From an uncultured Merdimonas sp. (GTDB lineage Bacteria; Bacillota; Clostridia; Lachnospirales; Lachnospiraceae): 64,000 nucleotides of DNA. The stretch spans positions 1 to 64,000 of the forward strand of contig CALWGE010000001.1 in assembly GCA_944378225.1 (NCBI GenBank), in the 5' to 3' direction. Of the stretch, positions 27,555-36,609 are shown in pieces (the stretch's first letter is position 1; each line of letters opens with the position of its first letter). The notes beneath the pieces were generated by a model. That model saw only the letters and a list, made by a program, of their open reading frames with translations. It searched no databases and was not told the origin of the DNA. The translations under genes were made by a program, and so were the position numbers.

Positions 27555-28240
27555 GTAAGATACTGATTGTGGAAGATGAAGAGGCTATTGCGGATCTGGA
27601 AAAGGATTATCTGGAACTTTCCGGATTCGAGGTTGAGATTGCCTCTGATGGAGAGACGGGACTGAAACGGGCGCTGGAGGAAGAGTTTCAGCTGGTGATA
27701 CTGGATCTGATGCTGCCGGGTGTAGACGGATTTGAGATTTGCCGGGAAGTCAGAGAAAAGAAAAATATTCCGATTATCATGGTTTCTGCAAAGAAAGACG
27801 ATATAGACAAGATTCGTGGACTGGGACTTGGCGCAGATGATTACATGACGAAACCTTTCAGCCCCAGCGAACTGGTAGCCCGCGTGAAGGCTCATCTGAA
27901 TCGTTACGAGCGTCTGGTAAACAGTAACGTGAAGGAGAATGCGGTGATTGAGATCCGGGGACTGAAAATTGACAAAACAGCCCGGCGCGTCTGGGTTAAC
28001 GGAGTGGAGAAGAATTTTACATCCCGTGAATTTGATCTGCTGACCTTTCTTGCAGAGAATCCCAATCATGTATTTACCAAGGAAGAACTGTTCCGAAAGA
28101 TCTGGGATATGGATTCGGTAGGTGATATTGCCACGGTTACCGTGCATATTAAAAAGATTCGGGAGAAGATAGAGCAGAATTCTGCGAAACCCCAGTATAT
28201 TGAAACGATCTGGGGAGTCGGATACCGCTTTAAGGTATAA
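27551..28240 (+). CDS. OmpR-family response regulator
   Basis: 229 residues. The receiver domain has the phosphate acceptor D52 in LVILDLMLPGVDG, an acidic pocket (VEDEEA) and the conserved Lys in MTKPFSPSEL. The C-terminal winged helix ends in TVTVHIKKIREKIE..YIETIWGVGYRFKV. It overlaps the kinase by four bases, with CAGGAGG as ribosome site. Targets cannot be read from the sequence. Confidence 0.96.
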   Translation: MSKILIVEDEEAIADLEKDYLELSGFEVEIASDGETGLKRALEEEFQLVILDLMLPGVDGFEICREVREKKNIPIIMVSAKKDDIDKIRGLGLGADDYMTKPFSPSELVARVKAHLNRYERLVNSNVKENAVIEIRGLKIDKTARRVWVNGVEKNFTSREFDLLTFLAENPNHVFTKEELFRKIWDMDSVGDIATVTVHIKKIREKIEQNSAKPQYIETIWGVGYRFKV

Positions 28241-28274
28241 TACAGGGAAGTGAAGTCCTTGTATAAAAAATGTG

Positions 28275-28326
28275 AAAAAAAAGGATATGTCAGAAACCGT
28301 TTTGGTTCCGACATATCCTTTTTTGA
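28275..28326. terminator. Bidirectional terminator between the regulator and prs
   Basis: AAAAAAGGATATGTC (28277-28291) pairs with GACATATCCTTTTTT (28310-28324), with more inner pairing. Confidence 0.95.
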
Positions 28327-28362
28327 AAATATCTGAAAATCAATAATAACGGAAAGTGATTC

Positions 28363-29547
28363 CTACAGTTCTCCGTTCCGGTATCTGGTAACCAGAGCCT
28401 GGATTCTGTCATAGGGATCCAGAAGATCGCTGATGGATACATCATGATTCAGTGTATCGATCAGGAGAGCGATATATTTGCTCATATTGCAGCTTACGTA
28501 GTAGGGACGGCTTAACAGCTCCGGGGTCTGATAAATCAGGTTCGTGGTCAAAAGCTTGGTGAAAAGTCCCTCTTCGTAGGCTTTGTCAAATTTGTCGAGA
28601 CCGTTGGTGAACAGACCAAAGGTGCAGAAAATATAAATATTGCGTGCTTTCCGTTTTTTCAGTTCGCGGATAACCTCCAGCATACTGTCTCCGGAAGAAA
28701 TCATATCGTCTACGACAATCATATCTTTGCCTTCGATATCTGTTCCGAGGAATTCATGAGCCAGAATAGGATTCCGGCCGTTGATAATACGGGTATAATC
28801 GCGCCGTTTGTAGAACATTCCCATATCAAGTCCAAGCACGTTTGCCAGATAAACAGCGCGGGACATTCCGCCTTCATCAGGGCTGATGACCAGCATATGA
28901 TCGCTGTCTATCTGCAGATCCGGAGTGTTTTCCAGAAGTCCTTTAATCAGCTGGTAAGCGGGAGTAACAGTCTCGAAACCGCGCAGAGGGATAGCGTTCT
29001 GAACACGGGGGTCATGGGCCTCGAAAGTAATGATGTTTTCCACACCCATATTGACCAGTTCCTGAAGCGCCATAGCGCAGTCAAGGGATTCACGGGCGCT
29101 CCGCTTGTGCTGACGGCTCTCATAAAGGAAGGGCATGATGACGGTCAGACGGCGGGCTTTACCGCCGATTGCTGCAATGACACGCTTCAGATCCTGAAAA
29201 TGGTCATCGGGCGACATGCGGTTTGTATACTGATAAATCTTATAAGTCAGGCTGTAATTGCAGACATCCACCATCAGATACAAATCATTTCCACGGACAG
29301 AATCATCAATGGTACCCTTGGCTTCTCCGGAACCGAATCGGGGAGTGTGAGCCGGGATTAAATAGGAATCACGCTCGTATCCAGTGAAAGCAATGTTGGA
29401 TTTATGTTCCAGGTCACTGCTGTGGCGCCATTTTACAAGATAATCATTGACTTCACGGCCCAGTTCCTCACAGCTTTTCAGTGGAATCAGTCCAAGAGAA
29501 CCGACAGGAATAGTTTCCAGTACACGCTGGCTTCGTTGCAGTAACAT
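28363..29547 (-). CDS. prs: Ribose-phosphate pyrophosphokinase, long clostridial form
   Basis: 394 residues, about 80 longer than the usual Prs. Present are the domain-1 flexible-loop region with MPFLYESRQHKRSARESLDCAM, FEAHDPRVQN, ISPDEGGMSRA, FYKRRDYTRIINGR, and the PRPP-binding loop VVDDMISSGDSM. The extra length is N-terminal and in inserts. It makes PRPP from ribose 5-phosphate and ATP. Leftward operon dnaD-dnaI-prs, 18 bases after dnaI; ATACGGAGGATACT-type ribosome site. The long form may be a second PRPP synthase beside a canonical one elsewhere. Confidence 0.93.
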   Translation of the reverse strand: MLLQRSQRVLETIPVGSLGLIPLKSCEELGREVNDYLVKWRHSSDLEHKSNIAFTGYERDSYLIPAHTPRFGSGEAKGTIDDSVRGNDLYLMVDVCNYSLTYKIYQYTNRMSPDDHFQDLKRVIAAIGGKARRLTVIMPFLYESRQHKRSARESLDCAMALQELVNMGVENIITFEAHDPRVQNAIPLRGFETVTPAYQLIKGLLENTPDLQIDSDHMLVISPDEGGMSRAVYLANVLGLDMGMFYKRRDYTRIINGRNPILAHEFLGTDIEGKDMIVVDDMISSGDSMLEVIRELKKRKARNIYIFCTFGLFTNGLDKFDKAYEEGLFTKLLTTNLIYQTPELLSRPYYVSCNMSKYIALLIDTLNHDVSISDLLDPYDRIQALVTRYRNGEL

Positions 29548-29565
29548 ATTAGTATCCTCCGTAGT

Positions 29566-30537
29566 TTATAAATTGGCGTTTAATTTTTTCCTGATTCGTA
29601 TATCATTTCCGGGCAGCTGCCGTATCTTGTAGCAGCTGATAATCCGGGAAAGAGTACGTTCGGAATAGATATTCCGCAAGGCTTCCATATCCAGATTGGA
29701 AGAAATCAAAGTGGATTTTTTCCGCAGAATACGTTCATTGATGCATAAAAAGAACTGAGATACAGTAAAGGTATTCGGCAGTTCGGTTCCCAGATCATCT
29801 ATGATCAGGAGATCGCAGTCAAAAATGTACGGATAAGCGGACTGACCGGCAGAAGTCGTTTTCTCTTTGCCAAAAGCGGCCTGTGAAAGAAGTTCAAAGA
29901 GCTGAAAGGCCGTGAGGTAAACCACGGAGTGACAGCTGTCAATCAATTCCTTGGCAATGCAGTTGGAGAGAAATGTTTTGCCGGTACCGACGGCTCCGAG
30001 AAGAAGCAGATTCTCAAAACTGTCATCAAAACGTTCAATAAACATGCGCGCTTCTGCTACATTACGACGCATGATTTCACGGTCTTCCCCTTCGTACCAC
30101 TGATAGGAGAATGTCTGAAAATTTTCCTGCTCCAGAACATCCTTCAGACGGGATTGATGATAAAGAAGATCAATCTCTGCCTGCAGAAAACAATGACACT
30201 TTTTTTCTCCGATATATCCGGTGTCCCGGCAGTCGGGACAGGTATAGACGGGTTCCAGATCTGCAGGACCAAGCCGGTGTTCAGAAAGGAGAACTGCCCG
30301 TTTGTTCTGTAAATCACGAAGCTGTGCATCCAGTTCTTTTAATTTTCCGCTGTCCTGTGAGACGGCGGCCCGGACTTTGCCCGCCTGACAGGCAGTGATT
30401 GCTTCTTCCAGAGGAAGAAGCTCCGGGATTTCCTGATGTATGCGTACCAGCCGTTCCTCCAGTTCCTGACGGGAGCGGGTCTGACGCCGGGCATATTCAC
30501 GCATAATGGAATCATATTGAGTATTTATAAGAGGCAT
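29566..30537 (-). CDS. dnaI: DnaC/DnaI-type helicase loader ATPase
   Basis: 323 residues. The N-terminal helical part has a Cys cluster CPDCRDTGYIG..CHC (about 98-112), the zinc site of DnaI. The C-terminal AAA+ domain has Walker A GAVGTGKTFLSN, Walker B LLIIDDLGTE and the sensor ISSNLDMEALRNIYSERTLSRI with arginine finger. DnaI loads the DnaB helicase at the origin and at restarted forks together with DnaD. AAAGGAG precedes the ATG. It lies 15 bases after dnaD. Confidence 0.92.
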   Translation of the reverse strand: MPLINTQYDSIMREYARRQTRSRQELEERLVRIHQEIPELLPLEEAITACQAGKVRAAVSQDSGKLKELDAQLRDLQNKRAVLLSEHRLGPADLEPVYTCPDCRDTGYIGEKKCHCFLQAEIDLLYHQSRLKDVLEQENFQTFSYQWYEGEDREIMRRNVAEARMFIERFDDSFENLLLLGAVGTGKTFLSNCIAKELIDSCHSVVYLTAFQLFELLSQAAFGKEKTTSAGQSAYPYIFDCDLLIIDDLGTELPNTFTVSQFFLCINERILRKKSTLISSNLDMEALRNIYSERTLSRIISCYKIRQLPGNDIRIRKKLNANL

Positions 30538-30552
30538 AGACGGCTCCTTTGC

Positions 30553-31572
30553 TTACTGATTAATAAGCTGCTTCTGCAGTGATTCAAAGTCATAGTCCCG
30601 TTCCTGAAAATTGTGAAAGCGGTTCTGGGGAGCCGTTCTGCGGGAAGAAGCATTTTCCTTCTCCCGGGTTTCTCTGGCGGTCTGGGCAGCAGCCTGACGA
30701 TTTCTATCCATAGTCTTCAGATCAGACAGAGAGACCACATTCTGTTTTTTCCATTCAGAGAGGATTTTATCCGCATATTCAAAACTGGGCTGATGGATGG
30801 CAGCCATAGTCCGGCTGCAGGCCTCTGTAATCAGTTCGAGAGAAAATCCGCAGCTCTTCATCCATTTGTCCATAAAGACGATTTCCACATCTACCGGGTT
30901 CCGGTTGGAAATGCCAAAAGCTTTGAGAATTTTGAAGTAGGCCCGATTATATGTAGCAGTCTGCTGACGCGCCTGCGATACGGTACGGATACCGTTTTCA
31001 TGCCAGCCCCGAGCAGTTCCTTCGATGTAATGAATACTCTTGTGACCGCCGGATACGCAGTATTCGATCAGATATTCAATCAATTCAGGACTGAATCCCA
31101 GTGAATCATGGAAATCAAGAATCTGAGCCACTTCCCTGGAGCTCAGGGTTTTTCCAAGATACTGTTCGCAGATGAACAACAGCTGCTGGGCTTCCTGGGG
31201 AGAAAGCAGATCAGCAGGAATCCGTTCGGAAGAAGGTTTCTTTTCCGGAACCTTCGCCTGCGGGGCAGAAAGGGGTGTCCCGTCCAGCATATATACACCG
31301 GTCAGGTTTTCAGAACTGTCATATTCCAGCTTCAGAAGCTTCATTTTCTCCCAGTATCTGAGTGCACGGCAGATATAATTCTCCGTGTGGTCAAACTTGT
31401 CGGCGATCAGAGAAACAGACAGCTCCTGTGTCTCCGACTTCAGACAGCGAAGAAGATACAGATAGATCTTCACATATTCTCCGTCTGCGTCAGGCATGTA
31501 ATTATCCAGAAAAAAATCAGGGACCAGCGTGTGACCGCAGTCCTTATCTTTACACAGAATAAATCCGCTCAT
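30553..31572 (-). CDS. dnaD: DnaD-domain replication initiation protein
   Basis: 339 residues from ATG 31572 (AGAGGTG upstream; the frame runs open to 31656 but without a ribosome site). The N-terminal winged-helix part (EYVKIYLYLLRCLKSETQELSVSLIADKF..ICRALRYWEK) and a DnaD/DnaB_2 domain (about 155-235: LLFICEQYLGKTLSSREVAQI..YIEGTARGWHENGI) are present. The C-terminal tail is Arg/Gln-rich. This family remodels DnaA-bound origin DNA and helps load the helicase. It sits with dnaI, and four perfect DnaA boxes lie directly upstream. Confidence 0.92.
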   Translation of the reverse strand: MSGFILCKDKDCGHTLVPDFFLDNYMPDADGEYVKIYLYLLRCLKSETQELSVSLIADKFDHTENYICRALRYWEKMKLLKLEYDSSENLTGVYMLDGTPLSAPQAKVPEKKPSSERIPADLLSPQEAQQLLFICEQYLGKTLSSREVAQILDFHDSLGFSPELIEYLIEYCVSGGHKSIHYIEGTARGWHENGIRTVSQARQQTATYNRAYFKILKAFGISNRNPVDVEIVFMDKWMKSCGFSLELITEACSRTMAAIHQPSFEYADKILSEWKKQNVVSLSDLKTMDRNRQAAAQTARETREKENASSRRTAPQNRFHNFQERDYDFESLQKQLINQ

Positions 31573-31597
31573 CTTTAACACCTCTTTAAGTATCTGT

Positions 31598-31606
31598 ATT
31601 GTAGCA
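31598..31606 (-). promoter_or_regulatory. Extended -10 promoter for dnaD-dnaI-prs
   Basis: On the minus strand TGCTACAAT (31606-31598); the -35 region is a run of T without a clear box. The first DnaA-box pair begins 67 bases upstream of it. Confidence 0.55.
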
Positions 31607-31672
31607 TACTTCCTGACAAAAAAAAACATCCTTTTTTCAACAGAATTCATAAACACTGTATGGACAATAAAA

Positions 31673-31690
31673 TGTGGATAATGTGGATAA
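31673..31690 (-). promoter_or_regulatory. DnaA boxes 1 and 2, tandem
   Basis: Two directly adjacent TTATCCACA 9-mers on the minus strand (31681-31673 and 31690-31682), both perfect. TTATCCGCA, one mismatch, lies on the plus strand at 31706-31714. Confidence 0.85.
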
Positions 31691-31861
31691 CTTTGTGGAG
31701 AAGTATTATCCGCAACCTGAATATAGCGGAAAGCATGCCTGAAAACAGGCGGAAAAAAGGGAAACAGGGGAATTTATGAAGACAAACAGAAACTTAGTTA
31801 TGTTAACAGGTTGTCCACAATGAAATCCACATGCTGTTTGCATCAAAGAGGTGCATAAGCA

Positions 31862-31879
31862 TGTGGATAATGTGGATAA
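31862..31879 (-). promoter_or_regulatory. DnaA boxes 3 and 4, tandem
   Basis: A second adjacent pair of perfect TTATCCACA 9-mers on the minus strand (31870-31862 and 31879-31871), three bases from the murC stop codon. A one-mismatch box, TTGTCCACA, lies on the plus strand at 31811-31819. Confidence 0.85.
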
Positions 31880-31882
31880 CTG

Positions 31883-33268
31883 TTATTTCAGCAGGTCTTC
31901 CCCTATATTTATCACGTCTCCGGCCCCCATAGTTATACACAGATCCCCGTGTATACATTTTTCTGTCAGAAATGCCTCGATTTCTGCAAAAGTAGGGAAA
32001 TATGATACGTCCGCACCCAGGGATTTCAGTTCTCTTTCCAGATCCCGGGAGCTGATTCCCAGAGTATCTGTTTCACGGGCCGCATAAATGTCTGCCAGTA
32101 CAACGTGATCCGCCAGTGATAAAGCTTCCGCAAACTCTTTTAGAAAAGCTTTGGTACGGGAATAGGTGTGAGGCTGAAAAACACACCAGATTTCCCGGTG
32201 AGGGTAGTGGGAGGCGGCACGAAGAGTCACCCGGATCTCTGTAGGATGGTGAGCATAGTCGTCAATGATCGTGACACCGTTCACCTGTCCTTTATACTGG
32301 AAGCGCCGGTCGGTTCCGGTAAAGGAAAGGAGTCCCTTTCCGGCAATCTCATCGGAAATGCCAAGAGCGTCAGCCAGCGCAAGTGAGGCCAATGCGTTGA
32401 ATACATTATGTTCGCCGGGAACTTTCAGACAAAATCTGGGTGCATCCTGCCCTTTTCCGTTTTTTCGGATTAACCGGAAGGACGGATGTCCGAATGTATC
32501 ATAGTGAATATCTTCTGCACGGTAATCTGCTTCCGGAGAGGAGCCAAAGGTTACTACGCGGCAGGCGAGACCGGCAGTGATTTCTTCATAATCCGGAATG
32601 TTGTCATTTATAATAAGCAGCCCCTGCGTGGGGAGCAGTTCTGCAAAGCGGCGGAAAGAATGCCGGATATCAGCCAGATCCTGAAAGAAATCCATATGGT
32701 CTTCTTCTATATTTAGTATAATTCCGACAGTGGGGAAGAAGTGCAGAAAACTGTTTGTATATTCACAGGCTTCTGTCAGAAAAACATCGGAACCGCCTAC
32801 ACGGATATTGCCGCCGATGGAGGGCAGAATTCCCCCGACAGAAATCGTAGGATCTGCATCTTCCTCAAGAAGAACAGAAGCAATCATGGAGGTAGTTGTA
32901 GTTTTTCCGTGTGTACCGGCTACAGCAATGGAAGTCTTATAGTTTCTCATCAGCTGTCCGAGCAGTTCGGCGCGGGAAAGCATAGGGATGCCGCGTTTCT
33001 TTGCTTCTTTATATTCGGGATTATCCGGATGGATTGCTGCCGTGTAAACTACCAGCTGGCAGTTATCAGGAATATTGGAAGCTGACTGACCAATACAGAT
33101 TTGTGCTCCCATTTTTTGCAGATGCTCTGTCAGAGCAGAGGCATGGTTGTCAGAGCCTGATATGGTAAAATTTTCTTTGAGAAGAATCTCAGCCAGTCCG
33201 CTCATACTGATTCCGCCGATACCAATAAAATGGATGGGAATAGGGCTATGAAAATGAAGGTGATACAT
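31883..33268 (-). CDS. murC: UDP-N-acetylmuramate--L-alanine ligase
   Basis: 461 residues from ATG 33268 (AGGAAGTG upstream; the frame continues open to 33427 but has no ribosome site). It shows IPIHFIGIGGISMSGLAEIL, ATP loop VAGTHGKTTTTSMIA, NIEEDHMDFF, and the C-terminal IIDDYAHHPTEI and WCVFQPHTYSRTKAF. It adds the first amino acid to the peptidoglycan stem peptide in the cytoplasm. It stands alone on the minus strand, ending in the DnaA-box region. Confidence 0.97.
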   Translation of the reverse strand: MYHLHFHSPIPIHFIGIGGISMSGLAEILLKENFTISGSDNHASALTEHLQKMGAQICIGQSASNIPDNCQLVVYTAAIHPDNPEYKEAKKRGIPMLSRAELLGQLMRNYKTSIAVAGTHGKTTTTSMIASVLLEEDADPTISVGGILPSIGGNIRVGGSDVFLTEACEYTNSFLHFFPTVGIILNIEEDHMDFFQDLADIRHSFRRFAELLPTQGLLIINDNIPDYEEITAGLACRVVTFGSSPEADYRAEDIHYDTFGHPSFRLIRKNGKGQDAPRFCLKVPGEHNVFNALASLALADALGISDEIAGKGLLSFTGTDRRFQYKGQVNGVTIIDDYAHHPTEIRVTLRAASHYPHREIWCVFQPHTYSRTKAFLKEFAEALSLADHVVLADIYAARETDTLGISSRDLERELKSLGADVSYFPTFAEIEAFLTEKCIHGDLCITMGAGDVINIGEDLLK

Positions 33269-33368
33269 GCTATACACTTCCTGTTCGTCATTTTTTATAT
33301 GCCGTATATCATATAATGGAAAAGCTCCTTTATATATGAAGGATGTCCTGTATACGGCCGTTACATTC

Positions 33369-33398
33369 AGTATAGCATTAGTATATGAAGAGAGACAA
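33369..33398 (-). promoter_or_regulatory. Promoter for murC
   Basis: On the minus strand TTGTCT (33398-33393), an 18-base spacer and TATACT (33374-33369) with an extended TGC. Confidence 0.75.
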
Positions 33399-33552
33399 GT
33401 CCCAGTTTTGGGTATGAAGAAGTTCATTTCAGGTATGAATAATTAACAATAAAAAAAACAAAATTTGATGAAAAATAGATATTATGCTTATAATCATGCA
33501 AAAAATATCTCACAAAATGTTTAAAATAAATTTACAGTAAAGCAAAAAAATG

Positions 33553-33581
33553 TTCACTATTTACAAAAGGTGTGATATAAT
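33553..33581 (+). promoter_or_regulatory. Promoter for glgC-glgD
   Basis: TTCACT (33553-33558), a 17-base spacer and TATAAT (33576-33581) with an extended TGA. Confidence 0.7.
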
Positions 33582-33654
33582 GTCTGCAAAGACAAGGCAA
33601 TTGTCATGACGGAACAATGAGACAGAAGGAAATACAAGCGCAAGAGGTGATTAG

Positions 33655-34926
33655 GTGATTAAGAAAGAGATGATAGCCATGCTTCTGGCCGGCGGGCAGG
33701 GGAGCCGCCTGGGGGTGCTGACCGCGAAGGTCGCGAAGCCGGCAGTGTCTTTTGGAGGGAAATACCGTATTATAGATTTCCCTTTGAGTAACTGCATTAA
33801 TTCGGGTGTAGATACCGTGGGAGTCCTGACCCAGTATCAGCCTCTGAGGCTGAATACACACATCGGTATTGGAATGCCGTGGGATCTCGATCGCAATGTA
33901 GGCGGTGTCACAATCCTTCCACCTTACGAAAGAAGCACGAACAGTGAATGGTATACGGGAACAGCAAATGCTGTATATCAGAATCTGGATTATATTGATA
34001 CATATAATCCGGACTATGTCCTTATCCTTTCCGGAGACCATATCTACAAGATGGATTACGAGGTAATGCTCGGTTTCCATAAAGAGAACAATGCTGATGT
34101 GACTATCGCGGTTATGCCTGTGCCTATGGAGGAGGCGAGCCGCTTCGGCATCATGATCACCGATGAAGATAACCGTATTACAGAATTTGAGGAGAAGCCG
34201 GAGCATCCCCGAAGCAATCTGGCTTCTATGGGAATCTATATTTTCAGCTGGCCTATTCTGCGGAATGCACTGATTCAGCTTTCCAGTCAGCCGGGCTGTG
34301 ATTTTGGAAAGCATATCATCCCCTACTGCCAGGGGAACGGTAACAGGTTGTTTGCATTTGAATTCAACGGTTACTGGAAAGATGTAGGTACCCTCGGCTC
34401 CTATTGGGAAGCCAATATGGAGTTGATTGATATTATTCCGGAATTTAATCTTTATGAAGAGTTCTGGAAAATCTATACCAAAAGCGATGCCGTTCCGCCG
34501 CAGTATATTTCGGCAGAGTCCAGAATCGAGCGGAGCATCATCAGCGGAGGTTCAGAAATTTATGGAGATGTGTATAATTCCATTATTGGATCCGGTGTCA
34601 CTATAGGAAAAGGCAGTGTGGTACGCGACTCCATTATTATGAAAAATACCAGAATCGGTGAAAACTGTACGATAGATAAGGCTATTATAGCGGAGGAGAC
34701 GGAGATTTCCGACGGAGTAGTTCTTGGTGTCGGTGCAGATGTTCCGAACAAGGTACAGCCGAAGATATATTCCTTTGGTCTGGTAACAATTGGTGAAAAC
34801 TCTTATATACCGCCTAATGTGACGATAGGAAAGAATACAGCTGTTTCCGGAGCCACTACACCGGATGATTATCCGGATGGAGTGCTGGACAGCGGCGAGA
34901 CATTGATAAAGGCAGGTGAGAGATAA
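33655..34926 (+). CDS. glgC: Glucose-1-phosphate adenylyltransferase, catalytic subunit
   Basis: 423 residues starting at GTG 33655, with AGAGGTG five bases before it. The N-terminal nucleotidyl fold has [33 protein letters not shown] and [11 protein letters not shown]; the C-terminal left-handed beta-helix (about 300-410) has hexapeptide repeats such as [13 protein letters not shown]. It makes ADP-glucose, the committed step in glycogen synthesis. Its stop overlaps the glgD start by one base, and the two form the heteromer typical of Firmicutes. Confidence 0.97.
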   Translation: MIKKEMIAMLLAGGQGSRLGVLTAKVAKPAVSFGGKYRIIDFPLSNCINSGVDTVGVLTQYQPLRLNTHIGIGMPWDLDRNVGGVTILPPYERSTNSEWYTGTANAVYQNLDYIDTYNPDYVLILSGDHIYKMDYEVMLGFHKENNADVTIAVMPVPMEEASRFGIMITDEDNRITEFEEKPEHPRSNLASMGIYIFSWPILRNALIQLSSQPGCDFGKHIIPYCQGNGNRLFAFEFNGYWKDVGTLGSYWEANMELIDIIPEFNLYEEFWKIYTKSDAVPPQYISAESRIERSIISGGSEIYGDVYNSIIGSGVTIGKGSVVRDSIIMKNTRIGENCTIDKAIIAEETEISDGVVLGVGADVPNKVQPKIYSFGLVTIGENSYIPPNVTIGKNTAVSGATTPDDYPDGVLDSGETLIKAGER

Positions 34927-36044
34927 TGAGAGCAATTGGAATTGTACTGGCAGGCGGAAATAATCACAGGATGAGAGAGCTGTCTGATAAGCGGGCCGTA
35001 GCGGCTATGCCGGTGGCGGGAAGCTACCGGGCTATCGACTTTGCATTGAGCAACATGTCCAATTCTCATATTCAGAGAGTGGCGGTGCTGACGCAGTATA
35101 ATGCCCGTTCTCTCAATGAGCACCTGAGTTCCTCGAAGTGGTGGGATTTTGGAAGAAAGCAGGGAGGTCTGTATATTTTTACTCCCATGATTACGGCGGC
35201 AAACAGTTCCTGGTACCGGGGTACCGCAGATGCTATTTTCCAGAATCTGGACTGGCTGAAGAAGAGCCATGAACCCTATGTGGTGATTGTCTCCGGAGAC
35301 GCAGTCTATAAAATGGACTATAATAAAGTTCTGGAATACCATATCGATAAAAAAGCAGATATTACGGTAGTTTGCAAGGAGATGCCGGAGGGAACGGATG
35401 TATCCCGTTTTGGAGTGATTAAGACGGATGAAGACAGCCGGATTCAGGATTTTGAAGAAAAGCCTGTGGAGTCTGATAACAGACTGGTGTCCTGCGGTAT
35501 CTATGTGATACGAAGAAGACAGCTCATTGAACTGATTGAGAAATGCGCTCAGGAAGACCGGTATGATTTTGTGCGAGACATTTTGATCCGTTATAAAAAC
35601 CTGAAAAGAATATTTGCCTACCGGATTACGGATTACTGGAACAGCGTTTCTTCTGTGGAAGCCTATTATGAAACGAATATGGACTTCCTCAAGGCAGATG
35701 TCCGTAAATATTTCTTCAAGACGTATCCCGATGTATATTCCAAGGTGTTGGATCTTCCACCGGCCAAATACAATCCGGGAGCAGACGTCAGGAATTCTCT
35801 GGTATCCAGCGGATGCATTATCAACGGCACCGTAGAGAATTCCGTCTTATTCAAGAAAGTGTTCGTGGGGAATAACTGTGTGATCAAAAACTCCATTATT
35901 CTCAACGAAGTGTATATCGGCGATAATACTTACATTGAGAACTGCATCGTTGAAAGCCGCGATACAATTCGTGCCAACTCCCGTTATGTGGGCGAGCATG
36001 GGGTTAAGATAGTCGTCGAGAAAAACGAGCGTTACGTACTGTAG
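34926..36044 (+). CDS. glgD: Glucose-1-phosphate adenylyltransferase, GlgD subunit
   Basis: 372 residues, similar to GlgC but shorter. It has IVLAGGNNHRMRELSDKRAVAAMPVAG in place of the GGxGxRL catalytic loop, VSGDAVYKMDY, and beta-helix repeats at the end. GlgD by itself is usually weakly active and tunes GlgC in the complex. Translationally coupled to glgC. The downstream part of the glycogen pathway (glgA, glgB, glgP) is not in the window. Confidence 0.95.
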   Translation: MRAIGIVLAGGNNHRMRELSDKRAVAAMPVAGSYRAIDFALSNMSNSHIQRVAVLTQYNARSLNEHLSSSKWWDFGRKQGGLYIFTPMITAANSSWYRGTADAIFQNLDWLKKSHEPYVVIVSGDAVYKMDYNKVLEYHIDKKADITVVCKEMPEGTDVSRFGVIKTDEDSRIQDFEEKPVESDNRLVSCGIYVIRRRQLIELIEKCAQEDRYDFVRDILIRYKNLKRIFAYRITDYWNSVSSVEAYYETNMDFLKADVRKYFFKTYPDVYSKVLDLPPAKYNPGADVRNSLVSSGCIINGTVENSVLFKKVFVGNNCVIKNSIILNEVYIGDNTYIENCIVESRDTIRANSRYVGEHGVKIVVEKNERYVL

Positions 36045-36111
36045 CGAAGCCCACGCGAAGCACTATTACGATAAACTGACCTGAAAAGGCAGAAAAAAGG
36101 GGGCAAGAAGT

Positions 36112-36387
36112 ATGCATATTACAGATGTACGCGTACGGAAGGTATCGAAGGAAGGTAAGATGAAAGCCGTCGTATCCATCACCATTGACGATGAATTTGT
36201 AGTTCATGACATCAAAGTGATTGAAGGCGAGAAAGGGCTGTTTATCGCAATGCCAAGCAGAAAAGCTTCTGATGGTGAATACCGGGATATCGCACATCCG
36301 ATTAATTCCGATACTCGTGATCGCATCCAGACCATTATTCTGGATAAGTATGAAGCAACTCTGCTGGAATCGGAAGAAGAGGCTTAA
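36112..36387 (+). CDS. spoVG: Septation/sporulation regulator SpoVG
   Basis: 91 residues. [41 protein letters not shown] and the [15 protein letters not shown] block are diagnostic of SpoVG, a small nucleic-acid-binding regulator of sporulation and wall-related genes. AAAAGGGGGCAAG precedes the ATG. It may be read from the glgCD promoter, 67 bases after glgD, or from an unrecognised one. A strong terminator follows. Confidence 0.97.
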   Translation: MHITDVRVRKVSKEGKMKAVVSITIDDEFVVHDIKVIEGEKGLFIAMPSRKASDGEYRDIAHPINSDTRDRIQTIILDKYEATLLESEEEA

Positions 36388-36423
36388 GCTTTTGGGGAGA
36401 GAATAGATGTATTGGGGGTGGGC

Positions 36424-36450
36424 GCCGTCCGGGGGGACGGCGTCCTTTTT
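36424..36450 (+). terminator. Terminator after spoVG
   Basis: GCCGTCC (36424-36430) pairs with GGACGGC (36435-36441) around GGGG, with GTCC and five T following. Confidence 0.92.
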
Positions 36451-36461
36451 GTAAAAAGCTG

Positions 36462-36490
36462 TTTACAAAAAGAATAATACAGGTTATACT
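36462..36490 (+). promoter_or_regulatory. Promoter for the fluoride-riboswitch transcript
   Basis: TTTACA (36462-36467), a 17-base spacer and TATACT (36485-36490). Transcription would begin at about 36496, directly at the aptamer. Confidence 0.85.
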
Positions 36491-36495
36491 TACTG

Positions 36496-36557
36496 ACGGG
36501 AATGAAGTTCTCCCGTGGGAAACCTGAACCGCTTTTTAAGCTGATGACTTCTGTGAC
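36496..36557 (+). promoter_or_regulatory. Fluoride riboswitch (crcB motif) aptamer
   Basis: ACGGGA..TCCCGT (36496-36516) forms P1 with the loop AATGAAGTT. The conserved AACCGC then opens the GCTT/AAGC stem (36531-36541), followed by the hallmark GCTGATGACTTCTG. Loop GAAGT can pair with ACTTC, the pseudoknot of this aptamer. Fluoride riboswitches are known ahead of crcB, fluoride-type CLC and some NhaP/cation-antiporter genes. Recognition is by eye from the consensus. Confidence 0.87.
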
Positions 36558-36588
36558 TATAGTATCGCAGAAAAGCATCAGCTTTTTT
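36538..36588 (+). terminator. Riboswitch-controlled terminator
   Basis: AAGCTGATG (36538-36546) pairs with CATCAGCTT (36576-36584), with added inner pairing TTCTG/CAGAA, then six T. The 5' arm is part of the aptamer core, so fluoride binding should prevent it forming and turn the gene on. Confidence 0.88.
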
Positions 36589-36609
36589 GCGTCCAAAGGA
36601 GGAATTTTT

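Larger units (their letters stand above)
33269..33654. other. Divergent promoter region between murC and glgC
   Basis: 386 bases, very AT-rich from 33430 to 33600. It holds the murC promoter (minus) and the glgC promoter (plus). No gene is supported. Confidence 0.7.

Noticed and set aside
34926..36044. GlgD as a broken GlgC duplicate
   Set aside because: GlgD normally has a changed catalytic loop; length, coupling to glgC and conserved folds show a real regulatory subunit.
36502..36609. Longer N-terminus for the antiporter from 36502
   Set aside because: This part is the fluoride riboswitch and its terminator; the strong ribosome site and the family start are at 36610.
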